DNA from: Saccharothrix deserti
GTDB lineage: Bacteria > Actinomycetota > Actinomycetes > Mycobacteriales > Pseudonocardiaceae
Assembly (NCBI RefSeq): GCF_009769385.1
Contig: NZ_VKAB01000001.1
Span: forward strand, 1 to 64,000
DNA: 64,000 nt
Direction: 5' to 3'
The notes under the pieces are model-generated. The model made no database searches, was not told the DNA's origin, and saw only the letters and a list, made by a program, of their open reading frames with translations. The position numbers and the translations under genes were made by a program. This document shows, one piece after another, positions 15,246 to 23,499 of the stretch; position 1 is the first letter of the stretch; each line of letters begins with the position of its first letter.

Positions 15246-15518
15246 CGCTCCCGACCTTCCCTACCCTGGGCGGGTATCCGACTCCAGGATAGGCCACTCG
15301 ACCGGGTGTGACCGGCACCACGGGGTGACCCCTTCGGCGGCCTCACATTTCGGCCGGTGCCGTTTAGGGCGTGAAATGACCCGTCCGGGGGCATCAGTCA
15401 CATTTTCATCGCGAAAGGTTAGGCGATATTCCTCTCGTGCACTATGGTGTCGAACCAAGCGTGTGGCGCAGAACAAGTCGAGGGCAGCACGCGCTATGCG
15501 AGCACACACGGAGGAACA

Positions 15519-15860
15519 GTGGCACAGCAGACCGTCGTCCAACTCATCGACGACCTCGACGGCAGCGAAGCCGCCGAGACCGTGACCTTCGCGCTGGACG
15601 GTGTGGAGTACTCCATCGACCTCTCCAAGGACAATGCGGACAAGCTCCGCGAGTCCCTGGCCGACTTCGTCGCCAAGGCGCGCCGGGCGGGTGGCCGCAA
15701 GCAGCGCAAGGGCACCGGTAAGAGCACGGTAAAGGCTGGTGACAAGGCCCAGGCCCAGGCCATTCGGGACTGGGCGCGCGCGCAGGGCCACCAGATCTCC
15801 GACCGCGGCCGCATTCCCCAGGGCCTGGTCGTGCAGTTCCAGGAAGCGCACGCTTCCTGA
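15519..15860 (+). CDS. lsr2: Lsr2 nucleoid-associated protein
   Basis: The 113-residue protein starts at GTG 15519 with GGAGG at 15510-15514. The N-terminal dimerisation domain (AQQTVVQLIDDLDGSEAAETVTFALDGVEYSIDL, quoted in parts) is followed by a basic linker (GGRKQRKGTGKS) and the C-terminal AT-rich DNA-binding domain with the RGR hook (ISDRGRIP). Lsr2 is the actinobacterial H-NS analogue that silences AT-rich, often foreign, DNA. It lies about 650 bp from the integrated element. A bidirectional terminator follows. Confidence 0.92.
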   Translation: MAQQTVVQLIDDLDGSEAAETVTFALDGVEYSIDLSKDNADKLRESLADFVAKARRAGGRKQRKGTGKSTVKAGDKAQAQAIRDWARAQGHQISDRGRIPQGLVVQFQEAHAS

Positions 15861-15868
15861 CTCGCGTC

Positions 15869-15909
15869 GTTTTCCCCTGCGGTGGACCACACCTACCGCA
15901 GGGGAAAAC
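15869..15909. terminator. Bidirectional terminator between lsr2 and pabAB
   Basis: Perfect 15-bp arms gttttcccctgcggt (15869-15883) and accgcaggggaaaac (15895-15909) separate two convergent genes and supply a T-run in each direction. Confidence 0.85.
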
Positions 15910-15925
15910 CGCAGGTCAAGAGCCT

Positions 15926-17989
15926 TCACGCCATTCTGGTGCGCCCCGGGAACTCGGCGTCCAGCAGCTTGAGCAGGGCGGTCGCCTTGACGGCGGTCTC
16001 CTCGAATTCCTCCGCCGGGTCGGACAGCGCGATGACCGCGCCCCCGACCCCGAAACTCACCTTGTCGCGGTCCACCACCAGCGTCCTGATGACGATGCTG
16101 AAGTCGGCCGTTCCGGACAGTGAGAAGTAACCGAGCGCCCCGGAGTAGACACCCCTGGGCCCGGCTTCCAGCCCGTCGATGATCTGCATTGTCCGGATCT
16201 TGGGGGCTCCTGTCATGGACCCGCCCGGGAACGCCGCCCTAACCACGCGTGCGGCGGAACTACCGGAACGCAGTCGGGCCCGAACGGTGCTGACGAGCTG
16301 GTGCACTGTCGCGTAGCTCTCCACCTCGAAGATCCTGGGCACCTCGACGCTGCCGACTTCCGCGCAATGGCCCAGATCATTGCGGACCAAGTCCACGATC
16401 ATGAGGTTCTCCGCGCGGTCCTTCGCGCTGGTAGCCAAGGCCGTGCGCAAAGCCGCGTCCTCGGCGGCGGTCGCGCCGCGGGGTCGTGTCCCCTTGATTG
16501 GCTCGGATTCGACGACACCCTGTCGGTCCACCCGGATGAACCGCTCGGGTGAAGTGCTGAGCACCGAGAGCGCGCCGAAACGGAGCAACGCCCCGAACGG
16601 AGCCGGGCTTTCCGCGCGGAGGAACCGGTAGGCGTCCCAGGGGTCGACCGCGCCACGCCACGTCACCATGTTCGTCAGGCACACCTCGTAGCTCTCGCCC
16701 GCCGTGATGGCCTCCTGACAAGCCGCGACCAGCTTCAGGTAGTGCGCGCGGCTGTGCCGCGACCGCACGAAGTCGGCACGGGCCGGTGTCGGTGCGGTCG
16801 TGGGCGGCGCGGTGAAATCGCGCAGGAAATCGGCCGTTCGGCCCAACCAGTCGTCCTCGTCGGACAACGCCAACAGGTAGACGCACCGGGAAACGTGGTC
16901 GAAAACCAGTGCCCGGTCGGCGAACACGAATGCCGCGTCGGGTTGCTCCGAACGGTGCGCCGCCACTCCGCCGCATTCGGCCTTCAGCTCGTAGCCGAGG
17001 TAGCCGACCCAGCCGAGCGCGAACTCGAACGGCACGTCCGGCGGCGCCACCCGCCACGCCGCCAGGTCGGCCTCCAGCCAGTCGAAGAACGGCCCGGGGT
17101 GCGCCACCCCGTCCACGGTCACCTCGCCGGTCCACACGTCGTACGTGGCCACGCGCGCCAACGGCCCGCCGGCGTCCCCCATCACGGAGAACCGGCCCCG
17201 TTCGCCGGCGAGGCTGCTGTCCAGCCAGAACGCGTCACGGGACGCCCCGTACAACGCCGCGTACACGTCCTCCGGTGACGGGTGCACGTCCACGCGCCGC
17301 ACCAGCACCTCACGAGCGGCAGAAGACACAGCAGAAGGCACACCAGAGGGCACGGCAGCAGGCACACCAGCAGAAGGGGGAACCGGAGCGGCCGGAACCA
17401 GGGGCTCGACGGCGGCGGCCTCGGTCAGGTCGCGGAAGTTGGCCAGCAGTTGGTGGCCGTGCGACGTGCACACCGACTCGGGGTGGAACTGCACACCCCA
17501 GGCGGGCCGCGACCGGTGCCGCACGCCCATCAGCACGTCGTCGGAGGACGTCCACGCGATCGGCTCGAGCGAAGGGGGCAGGTCGGACACGGCCAGCGAG
17601 TGGTACCGCACCACGGGCAGCGGCGACGGCAGGCCCGCGAACACGTCCACTTCGGTGTGCCGCACCAGGTCCACCACCCCGTGCCGGGGCGGGACCAGCC
17701 CCACCGACGCGCCGTGCGCGAGGCACAGCCCCTGGTGGCCGAGGCACACGCCGAGCAGCGGGATGTCGGCGTGCTCGATCACCGCCCGGCACAGGCCGAA
17801 GTCGGCCTCGTTCTGCGGCCGGCCGGGTCCGGGCGAGATCACCACGTTGTCGAACCGCCGCAGGTCGGCCAGCCGGAACCGCGGGTCGTCGTTGGTGATG
17901 ACGACCGGCTCGCGCCCGTTCACCTCGGCCAGGTACTGGAAGAGGTTGAAGGTGAACGAGTCGTAGTTGTCGATGAGCAGGGTCCGCAT
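15926..17989 (-). CDS. pabAB: Fused aminodeoxychorismate synthase (PabA-PabB)
   Basis: The 687-residue protein starts at MRTLLIDNYDSF (ATG 17989). Residues 1-195 are the glutamine amidotransferase with the catalytic triad C82 (GVCLGHQG), H169 and E171 (QFHPESV). A Pro/Ala/Val-rich linker (about 195-230) leads to the chorismate-binding domain. PIKGTRPR carries the active-site lysine of aminodeoxychorismate synthase, where anthranilate synthase has PIAGT; SPERF and the final FGVGGAV region are present. It converts chorismate and glutamine to 4-amino-4-deoxychorismate for folate or for specialised metabolites. No biosynthetic cluster or pabC neighbour is seen, so folate is the simpler reading. 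Confidence 0.88.
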   Translation of the reverse strand: MRTLLIDNYDSFTFNLFQYLAEVNGREPVVITNDDPRFRLADLRRFDNVVISPGPGRPQNEADFGLCRAVIEHADIPLLGVCLGHQGLCLAHGASVGLVPPRHGVVDLVRHTEVDVFAGLPSPLPVVRYHSLAVSDLPPSLEPIAWTSSDDVLMGVRHRSRPAWGVQFHPESVCTSHGHQLLANFRDLTEAAAVEPLVPAAPVPPSAGVPAAVPSGVPSAVSSAAREVLVRRVDVHPSPEDVYAALYGASRDAFWLDSSLAGERGRFSVMGDAGGPLARVATYDVWTGEVTVDGVAHPGPFFDWLEADLAAWRVAPPDVPFEFALGWVGYLGYELKAECGGVAAHRSEQPDAAFVFADRALVFDHVSRCVYLLALSDEDDWLGRTADFLRDFTAPPTTAPTPARADFVRSRHSRAHYLKLVAACQEAITAGESYEVCLTNMVTWRGAVDPWDAYRFLRAESPAPFGALLRFGALSVLSTSPERFIRVDRQGVVESEPIKGTRPRGATAAEDAALRTALATSAKDRAENLMIVDLVRNDLGHCAEVGSVEVPRIFEVESYATVHQLVSTVRARLRSGSSAARVVRAAFPGGSMTGAPKIRTMQIIDGLEAGPRGVYSGALGYFSLSGTADFSIVIRTLVVDRDKVSFGVGGAVIALSDPAEEFEETAVKATALLKLLDAEFPGRTRMA

Positions 17990-18060
17990 GGCAAACAGCA
18001 CGGTACCTGCACGAACACCCGGATGGAGTACCCGCCGACGGACTACCCCTATATACCGAA

Positions 18061-18089
18061 GAGGCCGGGCACATCCGCTGCCCGGCCTC
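18061..18089 (-). terminator. Terminator of the sigma factor / membrane protein operon
   Basis: Perfect 11-bp arms gaggccgggca (18061-18071) and tgcccggcctc (18079-18089) lie 17 bp past the minus-strand stop at 18107. Confidence 0.75.
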
Positions 18090-18106
18090 CCCGTCCCTCC
18101 CCCGAC

Positions 18107-19021
18107 TCAGTCCAGGCGGAACTCCGGGTTCGCGGCGATCGTCGCGAGCTGCTGCGACGTCAGCGGCGGCTCGGCCATCCCCTGGTGACCGGAGTTCCGG
18201 TACACCCTGGACTGCGCCACGATCACCAGCGTGCCGTCGGCGTGCCGGTGGAACGCGGCCTGTTCGAGGTCGCCTTCCGACCCGCCGGTGACCACGCCGA
18301 CCTGATTGCCGTCGACGTCGACGACCTGGCACGTGCCGTCCACCGGGTACGGCATGGCGGTGGCCGCCGCGCAGGCCTCGCCCGGCCGACGGCTGTTGCC
18401 CTTGGTCTCGACCTGGATCCACAGCTTGCCGACACCCGCCGCCTCAGCGCGCGTCACCGGCGTGTAGGCCATGTACTCCCAGACCTCCAGGGCGCCGGCG
18501 TAGTCGGCGAACTGCGACTGGGTGCGCGTCATCGGCCCGTAGTCCGGGTAGCCGACCCTGGTCTTGTCCTCGGCCTTCAACCCGCTCGGCAACGCCGAGA
18601 CCAGGTCGTTGAGCACGGCGACGCTCTTGTCCGCCCGCGGCCCGCTGGTCGCGGTCCGGTCGGTCTGCCCGTTCGGCCACGGCGTGCTGGTGTCGGACGG
18701 CACATCGGTGCCGGTCGGCGTCGGCCGGACCGACGGCGGCGGGCTGGCCGTGGCGGTGACCGACGGCGCGCCGGACGCGGACTGCTGCGCACCCACTTGG
18801 GCGACGTCGTCGCCGCCGCCACCGGTCATGTTCGGCACCAGCACGGCGCCGACCGCGATGGCGACCACCGCGAGACCGGCGACCGCACCGCCCCACGTGG
18901 CCTGCCTGCGCCGCTGCGCTCGGCGTCCCAACTCCACCGCAGCCCTCGGGTCCATGGGTGGCGGCGGGCTGCTCGCCACCATCACATCCTGCATCGCACT
19001 CTTCAGGTCGTGCTCGTTCAT
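18107..19021 (-). CDS. Membrane protein paired with an ECF sigma factor, probable anti-sigma
   Basis: The 304-residue protein has a cytoplasmic N-terminus (1-42, DLKSAMQDVMVAS...ELGRRAQRRRQ), one transmembrane helix (about 43-65, GGAVAGLAVVAIAVGAVLV), a Ser/Thr/Pro-rich stalk (about 80-125) and an exported domain with two Cys. Its start overlaps the sigma gene stop by 4 bp, the usual layout for SigE-family sigma factors and their regulators. There is no obvious zinc-binding H-x3-C-x2-C motif, so an anti-sigma role is inferred from context only. Confidence 0.65.
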   Translation of the reverse strand: MNEHDLKSAMQDVMVASSPPPPMDPRAAVELGRRAQRRRQATWGGAVAGLAVVAIAVGAVLVPNMTGGGGDDVAQVGAQQSASGAPSVTATASPPPSVRPTPTGTDVPSDTSTPWPNGQTDRTATSGPRADKSVAVLNDLVSALPSGLKAEDKTRVGYPDYGPMTRTQSQFADYAGALEVWEYMAYTPVTRAEAAGVGKLWIQVETKGNSRRPGEACAAATAMPYPVDGTCQVVDVDGNQVGVVTGGSEGDLEQAAFHRHADGTLVIVAQSRVYRNSGHQGMAEPPLTSQQLATIAANPEFRLD

Positions 19022-19521
19022 CGCACCATTTCTCCCTGCTGAGGGGTGATCAGGCCGCGCAGCGTCTGCAGCCCCCGCGCGGCCTGGCTCTTCACCGTTC
19101 CTTCGGAACAGTTCAACGCCCTGGCGGTCTCCTCGACCGACAGGTCTTCCCAGTACCGGAGCACGAGCACGGCGCGTTGCCTCGGCGGAACCTTGGCCAG
19201 TGCCGCCAGAAGCACCAGCCGGTCCTCCGCCGAACCACGCCCGACGGCGGCCGTCTCGACAGGCGTGTCGCTCACCCGTTCCTTGCGGAACCAGCCCCGA
19301 CGCAGTTCGGACACGAACGTCCGGACGAGCGTCTGCCGGGCGTAGGCGTCGAGTGCCTCGTGCCGGTTGATCCGTCGCCAGGCCACGTAGAGCTTCGTGA
19401 ACGTGGCCTGGACCAGGTCCTCGGCACGGTGCCAGTCACCGCACAGCAGGTACGCCGTGCCGCGCATGGCCTCGGACCGCGCCGCGAAGTACTCGGCGAA
19501 CGCGGTGTCCCGATCACTCAT
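19018..19521 (-). CDS. SigE-family ECF RNA polymerase sigma factor
   Basis: The 167-residue protein has sigma region 2 (AMRGTAYLLCGDWHRAEDLVQATFTKLY, in parts; residues ~18-45) and region 4 (VPPRQRAVLVLRYWEDLSVEETARALNCSEGTVKSQ, in parts; residues ~110-150). The SigE-family group of actinobacteria is abundant and generally responds to envelope or unknown signals. GGGGGAGG lies just before ATG 19521. It is coupled by ATGA overlap to the membrane protein that probably controls it. Confidence 0.9.
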   Translation of the reverse strand: MSDRDTAFAEYFAARSEAMRGTAYLLCGDWHRAEDLVQATFTKLYVAWRRINRHEALDAYARQTLVRTFVSELRRGWFRKERVSDTPVETAAVGRGSAEDRLVLLAALAKVPPRQRAVLVLRYWEDLSVEETARALNCSEGTVKSQAARGLQTLRGLITPQQGEMVR

Positions 19522-19635
19522 CTGTCCTCCCCCGTGCTGCGGTACGAGGTAATCACGCCTCCGGACGCCCAGGGGGTTGCATGGGAGTTTCGGGATTCGT
19601 GGAAACTGGTCTCACCACCACTCGGGAGGCCCAGC

Positions 19636-20856
19636 TTGTTCTTCTTCGTGCTGTTCGCCGTCGTGATGGGCGCGGCGCACTACTACATCTGGAAGCGGGC
19701 CGTCCGGGACACGACCCGTCCCGGTCGCGGCCGCCGGGTCGGGACGGCGGTGGTGCTCTTCCTCTACCTGCTGGTGATGTCCGCCCTGTTCGTGAGCAGG
19801 CTCGGGTCGGGGCTCGGCAACGCGGTCGCGTGGCCGGGGTTCATCTGGCTGGCGGGCGCCTTCTACTTCGCGTTGATCCTGGGTGTGCTGGAGATCCCGC
19901 GGCTGCTGCTGGTCCGCTCGGCGCGCAGGCACGAGGTGCCGGTGGCCGTCGGCGCGCCGGAGGCGGTCGTGGAGACGCCCGAGGCCACGCCCGCGCCCGA
20001 AGAGCAGCCGGTGGACCCGGGTCGACGGCTGTTCATCGCACGGTCGCTCGCGGTCGCGGGCGGGGTGGCCACGGCGGGCGTCGTCACCTACGGCGCCACC
20101 GCGGCGTTGGGCGACCCGGTGCTCAAGCGGGTGCCGGTGGCGCTCGCCAAGCTCGACCAGCGGCTGTCCGGCTACCGGATCGCGGTGGTGAGCGACATCC
20201 ACCTGGGTGCGCTGCTCGGCCGCGGGCACACCGAGCGGATCGTGCGGCTGATCAACGCGCAGCAGGTGGACCTGGTGGCGATCGTCGGCGACCTGGTCGA
20301 CGGCACGGTGGACCAGCTCGGCGAGGCGGCGGCTCCGCTGCGCGACCTGGTGAGCACGCACGGCAGCTTCTTCGTCACCGGCAACCACGAGTACTACTCG
20401 GGCGCCGAGCCGTGGCTGGCGGAGCTGGAACGGCTCGGGGTCAACCCGCTGCGCAACGAGCGGCTGACGATCGAGCGGGCCGGTGCGACGTTCGACCTCG
20501 CGGGCGTCAACGACGTCACCGGCGAGGGCTTCCAGGACGGTCCCGACTACGCCCGCGCCCTCGACGGCCGCGACACGTCGACGCCCGTGGTGTTGATGGC
20601 GCACCAGCCGGTGCAGGTCCGGGAGGCCGCCAAGCACGGGGTGGACCTGCAGCTGTCCGGGCACACGCACGGTGGCCAGATGTTCCCGTTCCACCTGGCG
20701 GTCGGCTTGCAGCAGCCGGTGCGCAGCGGGCTGGAGACGGTCGACGGCACGCAGGTCTACACCAGCAACGGGGTCGGGTTCTGGGGTCCGCCGGTGCGGG
20801 TCGGCGCGCCGCCGGACATCACCGTCGTGGAGCTGCGTCACAACTTCGCCGGCTGA
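19636..20856 (+). CDS. Membrane-anchored calcineurin-like metallophosphoesterase
   Basis: The 406-residue protein starts at TTG 19636 with GGGAGG 6 bp upstream; no ATG fits. Four hydrophobic helices (about 2-25, 38-60, 65-95 and 140-165) precede the catalytic domain. The metal-binding motifs are all present: SDIHLG, GDLVDG, GNHEYY, MAHQP and SGHTHGGQMFP. It resembles the YkuE/YaeI group, which in some bacteria acts on lipid-linked or cell-wall pyrophosphates. The substrate here is unknown. It is transcribed away from the sigma operon. Confidence 0.8.
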   Translation: MFFFVLFAVVMGAAHYYIWKRAVRDTTRPGRGRRVGTAVVLFLYLLVMSALFVSRLGSGLGNAVAWPGFIWLAGAFYFALILGVLEIPRLLLVRSARRHEVPVAVGAPEAVVETPEATPAPEEQPVDPGRRLFIARSLAVAGGVATAGVVTYGATAALGDPVLKRVPVALAKLDQRLSGYRIAVVSDIHLGALLGRGHTERIVRLINAQQVDLVAIVGDLVDGTVDQLGEAAAPLRDLVSTHGSFFVTGNHEYYSGAEPWLAELERLGVNPLRNERLTIERAGATFDLAGVNDVTGEGFQDGPDYARALDGRDTSTPVVLMAHQPVQVREAAKHGVDLQLSGHTHGGQMFPFHLAVGLQQPVRSGLETVDGTQVYTSNGVGFWGPPVRVGAPPDITVVELRHNFAG

Positions 20857-20881
20857 TAGCGCTTTTTCCGCCTTCACCGCC

Positions 20882-20931
20882 TAGAGTGGACGGCCGTGCC
20901 TGAACATGGTCAGACCGTGCCTGAACACGGT
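20882..20931 (+). promoter_or_regulatory. Control region of the polyamine operon: two tandem 17-bp operator-like repeats
   Basis: CCGTGCCTGAACATGGT (20894-20910, first base 20894) and CCGTGCCTGAACACGGT (20915-20931) differ at one base and repeat with a 21-bp period, two helical turns. The second is a palindrome (accgtg-cctgaa-cacggt). A possible -10 (TAGAGT, 20882-20887) lies just upstream, so a bound protein would block early transcription. The regulator is not known. Confidence 0.55.
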
Positions 20932-20954
20932 TGCGGAGGGGGACCCCTAGCGAG

Positions 20955-22139
20955 ATGACGACGAGCTTTGCCGATCAACGGCTCCACGAGGCAATGGCTC
21001 GTATTCGTCGTTTCCTGGACCATGAGCAACCGGACACGCCCTGTCTGGTGATCGACCTGCCGACCGTGCGCGACCGGTTCACGGCCGTCCGCGCGGCGCT
21101 GCCGCAGGTGGGCATCTTCTACGCGGTGAAGGCGAACCCGACGCCCGACGTGGTCGGGTTGTTGGCCGCCGAGGGGTCGAGCTTCGACGTGGCGAGCCCC
21201 GCCGAGATCGACCTGTGCCTGGAGCTCGGCGCCGCGCCGGAGGCCATCTCGTACAGCAACCCGATCAAGAAGGCGCGGGACATCGCCTACGCCTACGACC
21301 GCGGTGTGCGACTGTTCGTGTCCGACAGCGAACAGGACGTGCGCGCGTTGGCCGAGCACGCGCCCGGCTCGTCGGTGCTGCTGCGGATCCTGGTGAACAG
21401 CAAGGGTTCCACGTACCCGTTCGGCAAGAAGTTCGGCTGCTCGCCCGAGATGGCGACGGATCTCCTGCGGTTGGCCGCGGAACTGGGTCTCGTTCCGCTG
21501 GGCGTGGCGTTCCACGCCGGGTCGCAGCAGCTCGACCCGAACGGCTGGGACGGCGCGATCGCCGACGCCGCCGAGATCATCCTGAAGCTGCGCGCCGAAG
21601 GGCTTTCGCCGACCACGGTCAACCTGGGCGGCGGCCTGCCCGCGGGCTACCTGACGCAGCCGCCGCCGCTGGCCGACTACGCCGCCGCCATCACCGCGTC
21701 GATCGCACGTCACTTCGACGAGTTCTCGCCCGAGGTGATGATCGAGCCGGGACGCGCTATCGTGGCCGAGTCGGGTCTGATCCGCTCCGAAGTGGTGCTG
21801 GTGTCGCGGAAGTCCTATTCGGACGAACGCCGCTGGGTGTTCCTCGACATCGGCCGCTACGGCGGCCTCGCGGAGACCGAGGGCGAGGCCATCGCGTACC
21901 CGTTGGCGACGAGCCGGGGCGGTGTGCTCCACGACGGGGTGCCCGTCGGTCCGGTGGTGTTGGCCGGGCCGACGTGCGACGCGGACGACGTCCTGTACCA
22001 GAACACGTGCTACGAGCTGCCGTTGGAGCTGCGCGCGGGCGACCACGTCGATCTGATCGGCGCGGGCGCCTACACGGCCAGCTATTCGTCGGTGGCGTTC
22101 AACGGCTTCCCGCCGCTGGCCACCCACTGCGTGCGATGA
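20955..22139 (+). CDS. Type III PLP-dependent decarboxylase, ornithine decarboxylase-like
   Basis: The 394-residue protein starts at ATG 20955 (MTTSFADQ). It shows the fold-III decarboxylase motifs: PLP lysine in FYAVKANP (about residue 64), FDVASPAEID, HAGSQ, NLGGGLP, EPGRAIVAE and the catalytic cysteine region GPTCDADDVLY. These match ornithine/lysine decarboxylases more than diaminopimelate decarboxylase. It would supply putrescine or cadaverine. It is followed by AdoMet decarboxylase and a spermidine-synthase-like gene in the same direction, giving a compact polyamine operon. Confidence 0.82.
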   Translation: MTTSFADQRLHEAMARIRRFLDHEQPDTPCLVIDLPTVRDRFTAVRAALPQVGIFYAVKANPTPDVVGLLAAEGSSFDVASPAEIDLCLELGAAPEAISYSNPIKKARDIAYAYDRGVRLFVSDSEQDVRALAEHAPGSSVLLRILVNSKGSTYPFGKKFGCSPEMATDLLRLAAELGLVPLGVAFHAGSQQLDPNGWDGAIADAAEIILKLRAEGLSPTTVNLGGGLPAGYLTQPPPLADYAAAITASIARHFDEFSPEVMIEPGRAIVAESGLIRSEVVLVSRKSYSDERRWVFLDIGRYGGLAETEGEAIAYPLATSRGGVLHDGVPVGPVVLAGPTCDADDVLYQNTCYELPLELRAGDHVDLIGAGAYTASYSSVAFNGFPPLATHCVR

Positions 22140-22194
22140 GCACGCCCCCGCCTGTCCGTTGCAGTGCACCTCCTGAAGATGTTTGGAGTGATTG

Positions 22195-22608
22195 ATGTCC
22201 GAACTCCCGTGCGAAACCGAGCCCGTTGGCTTGTTCGCAGGACAGCACGTGCTCGCCGAGCTTGAAGGCGTGAGCCCAGAACTGCTCGACGACGAGCGGT
22301 TCCTGCGACACGCGCTGGGCGAGGCGCTCACCCAGGCTGATGCCACGGTGTTGGAGGTGGTCTCCAAGCAGTTCGAGCCGCAAGGGGTCACCGTGCTGGC
22401 CCTGTTGTCGGAGTCGCACGCGTCCATCCACACGTATCCGGAAGTCGGAGCGGTGTTCGTGGACGTGTTCACCTGCGGCACGCGCGCCAAGCCCGCGCTC
22501 GCGGTGCAGTTGCTGGCCGAAGCGCTGGGAGCTGTGTCGGCACGGACGGACATGGTCAGCCGGGGCCACCGCGTCCCCGCGCTCATCGGTGAGGAGAAGG
22601 CATCTTGA
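22195..22608 (+). CDS. speD: S-adenosylmethionine decarboxylase proenzyme
   Basis: The 137-residue short bacterial (SpeH-type) proenzyme carries the self-cleavage motif SESHASIHTYPE; cleavage before S74 would give the pyruvoyl group. The conserved CGTRAKP segment holds the catalytic Cys. ATG 22195 is preferred to the adjoining TTG 22192. It makes decarboxylated AdoMet, the aminopropyl donor for the next gene product, and sits 55 bp after the decarboxylase gene. Confidence 0.88.
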   Translation: MSELPCETEPVGLFAGQHVLAELEGVSPELLDDERFLRHALGEALTQADATVLEVVSKQFEPQGVTVLALLSESHASIHTYPEVGAVFVDVFTCGTRAKPALAVQLLAEALGAVSARTDMVSRGHRVPALIGEEKAS

Positions 22609-23447
22609 TCCGCGAACCGCTCGCGGCCGGCATGACGAGGCACTGGGACGTGTCCGAGGTCGTGGTCGACACTCGGACCGAGTTCCAGCACCTGGTGATC
22701 GCCCGCACCGCACAGGGGTTGTCGTTGTTCTGCGACGACGACCGGCAGAGCACCGAGTTCAGCCAGTTGACCTACCACGAGGCGCTGATGGTGCCGGCGC
22801 TGCTGCTGGCCGACCGCGTCGACCGGGTGCTGGTCATCGGGTCCTCGGAAGGCGTGGTGTGCCAGATGGCGGTGGCGGCCGGCGCTTCGGTGGTCGACCA
22901 CATCGACATCGACTCGCAGGCCGTGCGGCTGTGCGCCGAGCACCTGCCGTACGGGTACACGCTGGACGAGCTGGCTCTCGCCGAGAAGGGCGAGGGTGCG
23001 GTGCGCGTGCAGTACATCGACGGTTACGAGTACATCCGCACCACCTCCGAGCGTTACGACATCGTCCTGGTGGACCTGCCGGACGAGCGCGAGGAGGAGG
23101 CGCAGCACAACCGCTTGTACGGCGCGGAGTTCCTGGCCATGTGCAAGGCGCTGCTCACGCCGGGCGGCGTCGTGGTGTCGCAGGCGGGGTGCCAGACGAT
23201 GTGGCGCAACACCACGTTGACCCGCATGTGGCAGCGGTTCAACGAGGTGTTCGGCACGGTGGCGTACTACGGCTCGGACGAGCACGAGTGGGCTTACCTG
23301 TTCGGGCGCGCCGACGAGGTGGCCGACCCGACCGCGCTGATGGTCGAACGCCTGCCCGAGTGCGGCTACCAGCCGGAGACGATCGACGACCTGGCCCTGG
23401 TCGGCAACTCGATCCCGCCGTACCAGGTCCGCCACTCCCTGGCCTGA
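22605..23447 (+). CDS. speE: Spermidine-synthase-like aminopropyltransferase
   Basis: The 280-residue protein begins at TTG 22605, overlapping the speD stop, with GAGGAG upstream. It has the class I methyltransferase-like fold: DDDRQSTEFSQLTYHEALMVPAL (in parts), VLVIGSSEGVV for cofactor binding, HIDID, and VLVDLPDE at the active site where typical spermidine synthases have a D-x-x-D/E gate. The glycine motif GSSEG differs from the usual GGGDG, so the exact acceptor (putrescine, cadaverine or another amine) is open. Operon context supports polyamine synthesis. Confidence 0.78.
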   Translation: MIREPLAAGMTRHWDVSEVVVDTRTEFQHLVIARTAQGLSLFCDDDRQSTEFSQLTYHEALMVPALLLADRVDRVLVIGSSEGVVCQMAVAAGASVVDHIDIDSQAVRLCAEHLPYGYTLDELALAEKGEGAVRVQYIDGYEYIRTTSERYDIVLVDLPDEREEEAQHNRLYGAEFLAMCKALLTPGGVVVSQAGCQTMWRNTTLTRMWQRFNEVFGTVAYYGSDEHEWAYLFGRADEVADPTALMVERLPECGYQPETIDDLALVGNSIPPYQVRHSLA

Positions 23448-23459
23448 CGCTCGACGTGG

Positions 23460-23492
23460 AACGGGGCCGTCCCCGGCTGGGACGGCCCCGTT
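23460..23492. terminator. Bidirectional terminator after speE
   Basis: Perfect 14-bp arms aacggggccgtccc (23460-23473) and gggacggccccgtt (23479-23492) lie between two convergent genes. Confidence 0.85.
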
Positions 23493-23499
23493 TCCCGTG

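Noticed and set aside
15926..17989. Fused PabA-PabB as a marker of an antibiotic cluster
   Set aside because: Neighbours are Lsr2 and a sigma factor operon. No polyketide, chloramphenicol-type or other pathway genes are present, so a folate role is simpler.
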